From assembly GCA_025451425.1 (NCBI GenBank), contig JANWKK010000229.1, positions 1 through 7,393 on the forward strand: DNA of 7,393 nucleotides, in the 5' to 3' direction. Positions within the stretch are counted from its first letter, which is position 1. Every line of letters starts with the position of its first letter. The notes below the pieces were generated by a model. The model had not been told where the DNA came from and made no database searches. It was given only the letters and a program-made list of their open reading frames with translations. Source of the DNA: Gemmatimonadaceae bacterium (lineage in GTDB: Bacteria; Gemmatimonadota; Gemmatimonadetes; Gemmatimonadales; Gemmatimonadaceae). A program made the position numbers and the translations under genes. Below, in pieces: positions 6,927-7,393 of the stretch.

Positions 6927-6950
6927 GGGCTAGGGGCCTAGGGGCTAGGG
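6926..6950. repeat. GGGGCTA heptamer array, third copy
   Basis: G-runs at 6926-6929, 6933-6936, 6941-6944 and 6948-6950 are separated by CTA, CCTA and CTA: the same unit as the element before ddl, with one inserted C. It starts in the stop codon of the rhomboid gene. It lacks a nearby inverted partner, unlike the first copy. It also fits a G-quadruplex pattern on the + strand. Confidence 0.85.
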
Positions 6951-6956
6951 AAATTC

Positions 6957-7021
6957 GGAACGAAGCGTTGATGGGGTGGCGAGAGCTTAGGCTCCCTCCA
7001 CCCCATCAGCGTTTTCGTTCC
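6957..7021 (+). terminator. Long hairpin after the rhomboid gene, likely transcript end
   Basis: The left arm 6957-6979 pairs with the right arm 6998-7021: GGAACGAA pairs with TTCGTTCC, then after a small internal loop CGTTGATGGGGTGG pairs with CCACCCCATCAGCG, with one G-T wobble. Inside the loop GAGC/GCTC (6983-6986 with 6991-6994) closes a TTAG tetraloop. The arms are nearly symmetric, so the structure works on both strands. No T-run follows, so termination without a factor is uncertain; it may instead stabilise the 3' end. Confidence 0.55.
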
Positions 7022-7030
7022 GGGTTAACG

Positions 7031-7058
7031 CGCCACGCTTCACGCGCCACGCGCCACG
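7031..7058. repeat. CGCCACG heptamer array
   Basis: Four 7-bp units: CGCCACG, CTTCACG (variant), CGCCACG, CGCCACG. The preceding 7 bases GTTAACG share the ACG end and may be a decayed unit. It follows the hairpin that ends at 7021. Confidence 0.7.
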
Positions 7059-7060
7059 CA

Positions 7061-7093
7061 TAAAGAAAGTGCCCCCCGGCTATGCCGGGGGGC
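7061..7093 (-). terminator. Candidate intrinsic terminator on the - strand
   Basis: Bases 7071-7080 and 7084-7093 form a perfect 10-bp GC stem with a TAT loop. Read on the - strand it is followed by ACTTTCTTTA, a moderately T-rich tail; read on the + strand it is followed by GC-rich sequence. The asymmetry favours termination of a leftward transcript, but no leftward gene is visible in the window. Confidence 0.4.
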
Positions 7094-7184
7094 GGGTGCC
7101 GCCACGCCGTTCTCGCGGCGGCGATGGCCGGCGCAGAGTGCACCGGACCATTCGCAATATGGAAAAGGTGCACGGCCCAGGCCA
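7071..7184 (-). ncRNA. Candidate structured small RNA (unknown family)
   Basis: Beyond the terminator-like stem, two further stems are packed without gaps suited to coding. One is 7098-7103 with 7117-7122 (GCCGCC/GGCGGC). The other is GTGCACC 7138-7144 with GGTGCAC 7167-7173, enclosing an internal loop GGA/AAAA and a second helix CCAT/ATGG (7148-7151 with 7159-7162). TGGCC 7125-7129 can pair with GGCCA 7180-7184 to close this arm. I did not recognise SRP RNA, tmRNA, 6S or RNase P signatures. The strand is inferred only from the terminator-like tail; a + strand leader of the next gene is an alternative. Confidence 0.25.
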
Positions 7185-7246
7185 GCCCCAAAATCAGCCG
7201 GTTCGGCGACTCGTTTGTTGGACTTTAGGCCAATCGGACCGAATCT

Positions 7247-7295
7247 GATCGGTGATCGGTGATCGGTGATCGGTGATCGGTGATCGGTGATTGGT
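7247..7295. repeat. GATCGGT heptamer tandem array
   Basis: Six exact head-to-tail copies of GATCGGT (7247-7288) followed by one variant GATTGGT (7289-7295). Each exact copy carries a GATC site, so six GATC sites occur at 7-bp spacing. There is no sign of spacers, so this is not a CRISPR array. Confidence 0.97.
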
Positions 7296-7321
7296 GAAAG
7301 TGCGGAGTGGCAAGCCGCTAC

Positions 7322-7356
7322 CCCTCCACCCTCCACCCTCTACCCTCTACCCTCCA
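7322..7356. repeat. CCCTCYA heptamer tandem array, pyrimidine-rich
   Basis: Five head-to-tail 7-bp units: CCCTCCA, CCCTCCA, CCCTCTA, CCCTCTA, CCCTCCA. The + strand is nearly all pyrimidine; the - strand carries GGG runs separated by four bases, a G-quadruplex pattern. The array ends 27 bases before a possible gene start at 7384. Confidence 0.95.
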
Positions 7357-7383
7357 CCTGCCCGTCCGCGCCATTCTACAGCC

Positions 7384-7393
7384 ATGCCCAAGC
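7384..7393 (+). CDS. Possible start of a further gene (Met-Pro-Lys, cut by window end)
   Basis: ATG CCC AAG begins ten bases before the window ends, after the last repeat array. Only three codons are visible and there is no clear Shine-Dalgarno, so no function can be given and the start itself is a guess. Confidence 0.2.

Larger units (their letters stand above)
6927..7383. other. Repeat-dense intergenic region without a supported gene
   Basis: In 457 bases I see no credible coding region: the overlapping open frames on the - strand have repetitive, compositionally biased translations that read through tandem repeats. In order it holds a GGGGCTA array, a long hairpin, a CGCCACG array, a 10-bp perfect GC hairpin, a structured segment, a GATCGGT array and a CCCTCYA array. 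A possible next gene begins with ATG at 7384. Confidence 0.8.

Noticed and set aside
7071..7230. SRP RNA, tmRNA, 6S RNA, RNase P RNA or a known riboswitch
   Set aside because: I looked for the conserved sequence blocks of each and did not find them; only generic stem pairing is present.
7006..7336. Overlapping - strand open frames of 61 and 98 residues
   Set aside because: They read through tandem repeats (for example repeated ITDHRSP) and hairpins; no conserved features or ribosome site.
7247..7356. CRISPR array
   Set aside because: The units are only 7 bp and contiguous, with no spacers.

Overview
This GC-rich window with strong GC preference at third codon positions looks like chromosomal DNA of an uncultured or environmental bacterium. 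Protein style, gene mix and the intergenic G/C-rich heptamer repeats suggest Gemmatimonadota or a neighbouring phylum; this is an impression from the sequence, not a search result.

Layout, all genes on the + strand: the 3' three quarters of mutS (mismatch repair, 1-2018, 5' end outside the window); a small exported TonB-C-domain protein, probably a lipoprotein (2044-2520); a cystathionine beta-synthase with a C-terminal CBS-domain pair (2575-3963); a 91-bp repeat element forming a very long hairpin (3954-4044); ddl, D-alanine--D-alanine ligase, with a TTG start abutting that element (4045-5112); a 218-residue protein resembling the radical-SAM enzyme QueE but lacking every cluster cysteine (5118-5774); a 228-bp gap; a rhomboid intramembrane protease with a cytosolic C-terminal extension (6003-6926); and a 457-bp non-coding, repeat-dense region up to a possible new gene start at 7384.

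mutS, the TonB-like gene and the CBS gene are closely spaced and may be co-transcribed. ddl and the QueE-like gene are tightly coupled, since the Shine-Dalgarno of the second overlaps the end of ddl. The rhomboid gene is separated and probably has its own promoter. The products (mismatch repair, envelope, transsulfuration, peptidoglycan precursor, intramembrane proteolysis) do not form one pathway, so this is ordinary housekeeping layout rather than a dedicated system.

The unusual content is between the genes. Four unrelated tandem repeats share a period of exactly 7 bp: GGGGCTA (three arrays, two of them forming an inverted pair), CGCCACG, GATCGGT and CCCTCYA. They recall the short tandemly repeated repetitive (STRR) heptamers of heterocystous cyanobacteria. 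The GGGGCTA arrays supply the stop codons of the two genes they follow, can encode stops in all six frames, and match the G-quadruplex pattern. With the cysteine-less QueE relative and a structured, possibly transcribed segment at 7071-7184, these are the points most worth a second look.
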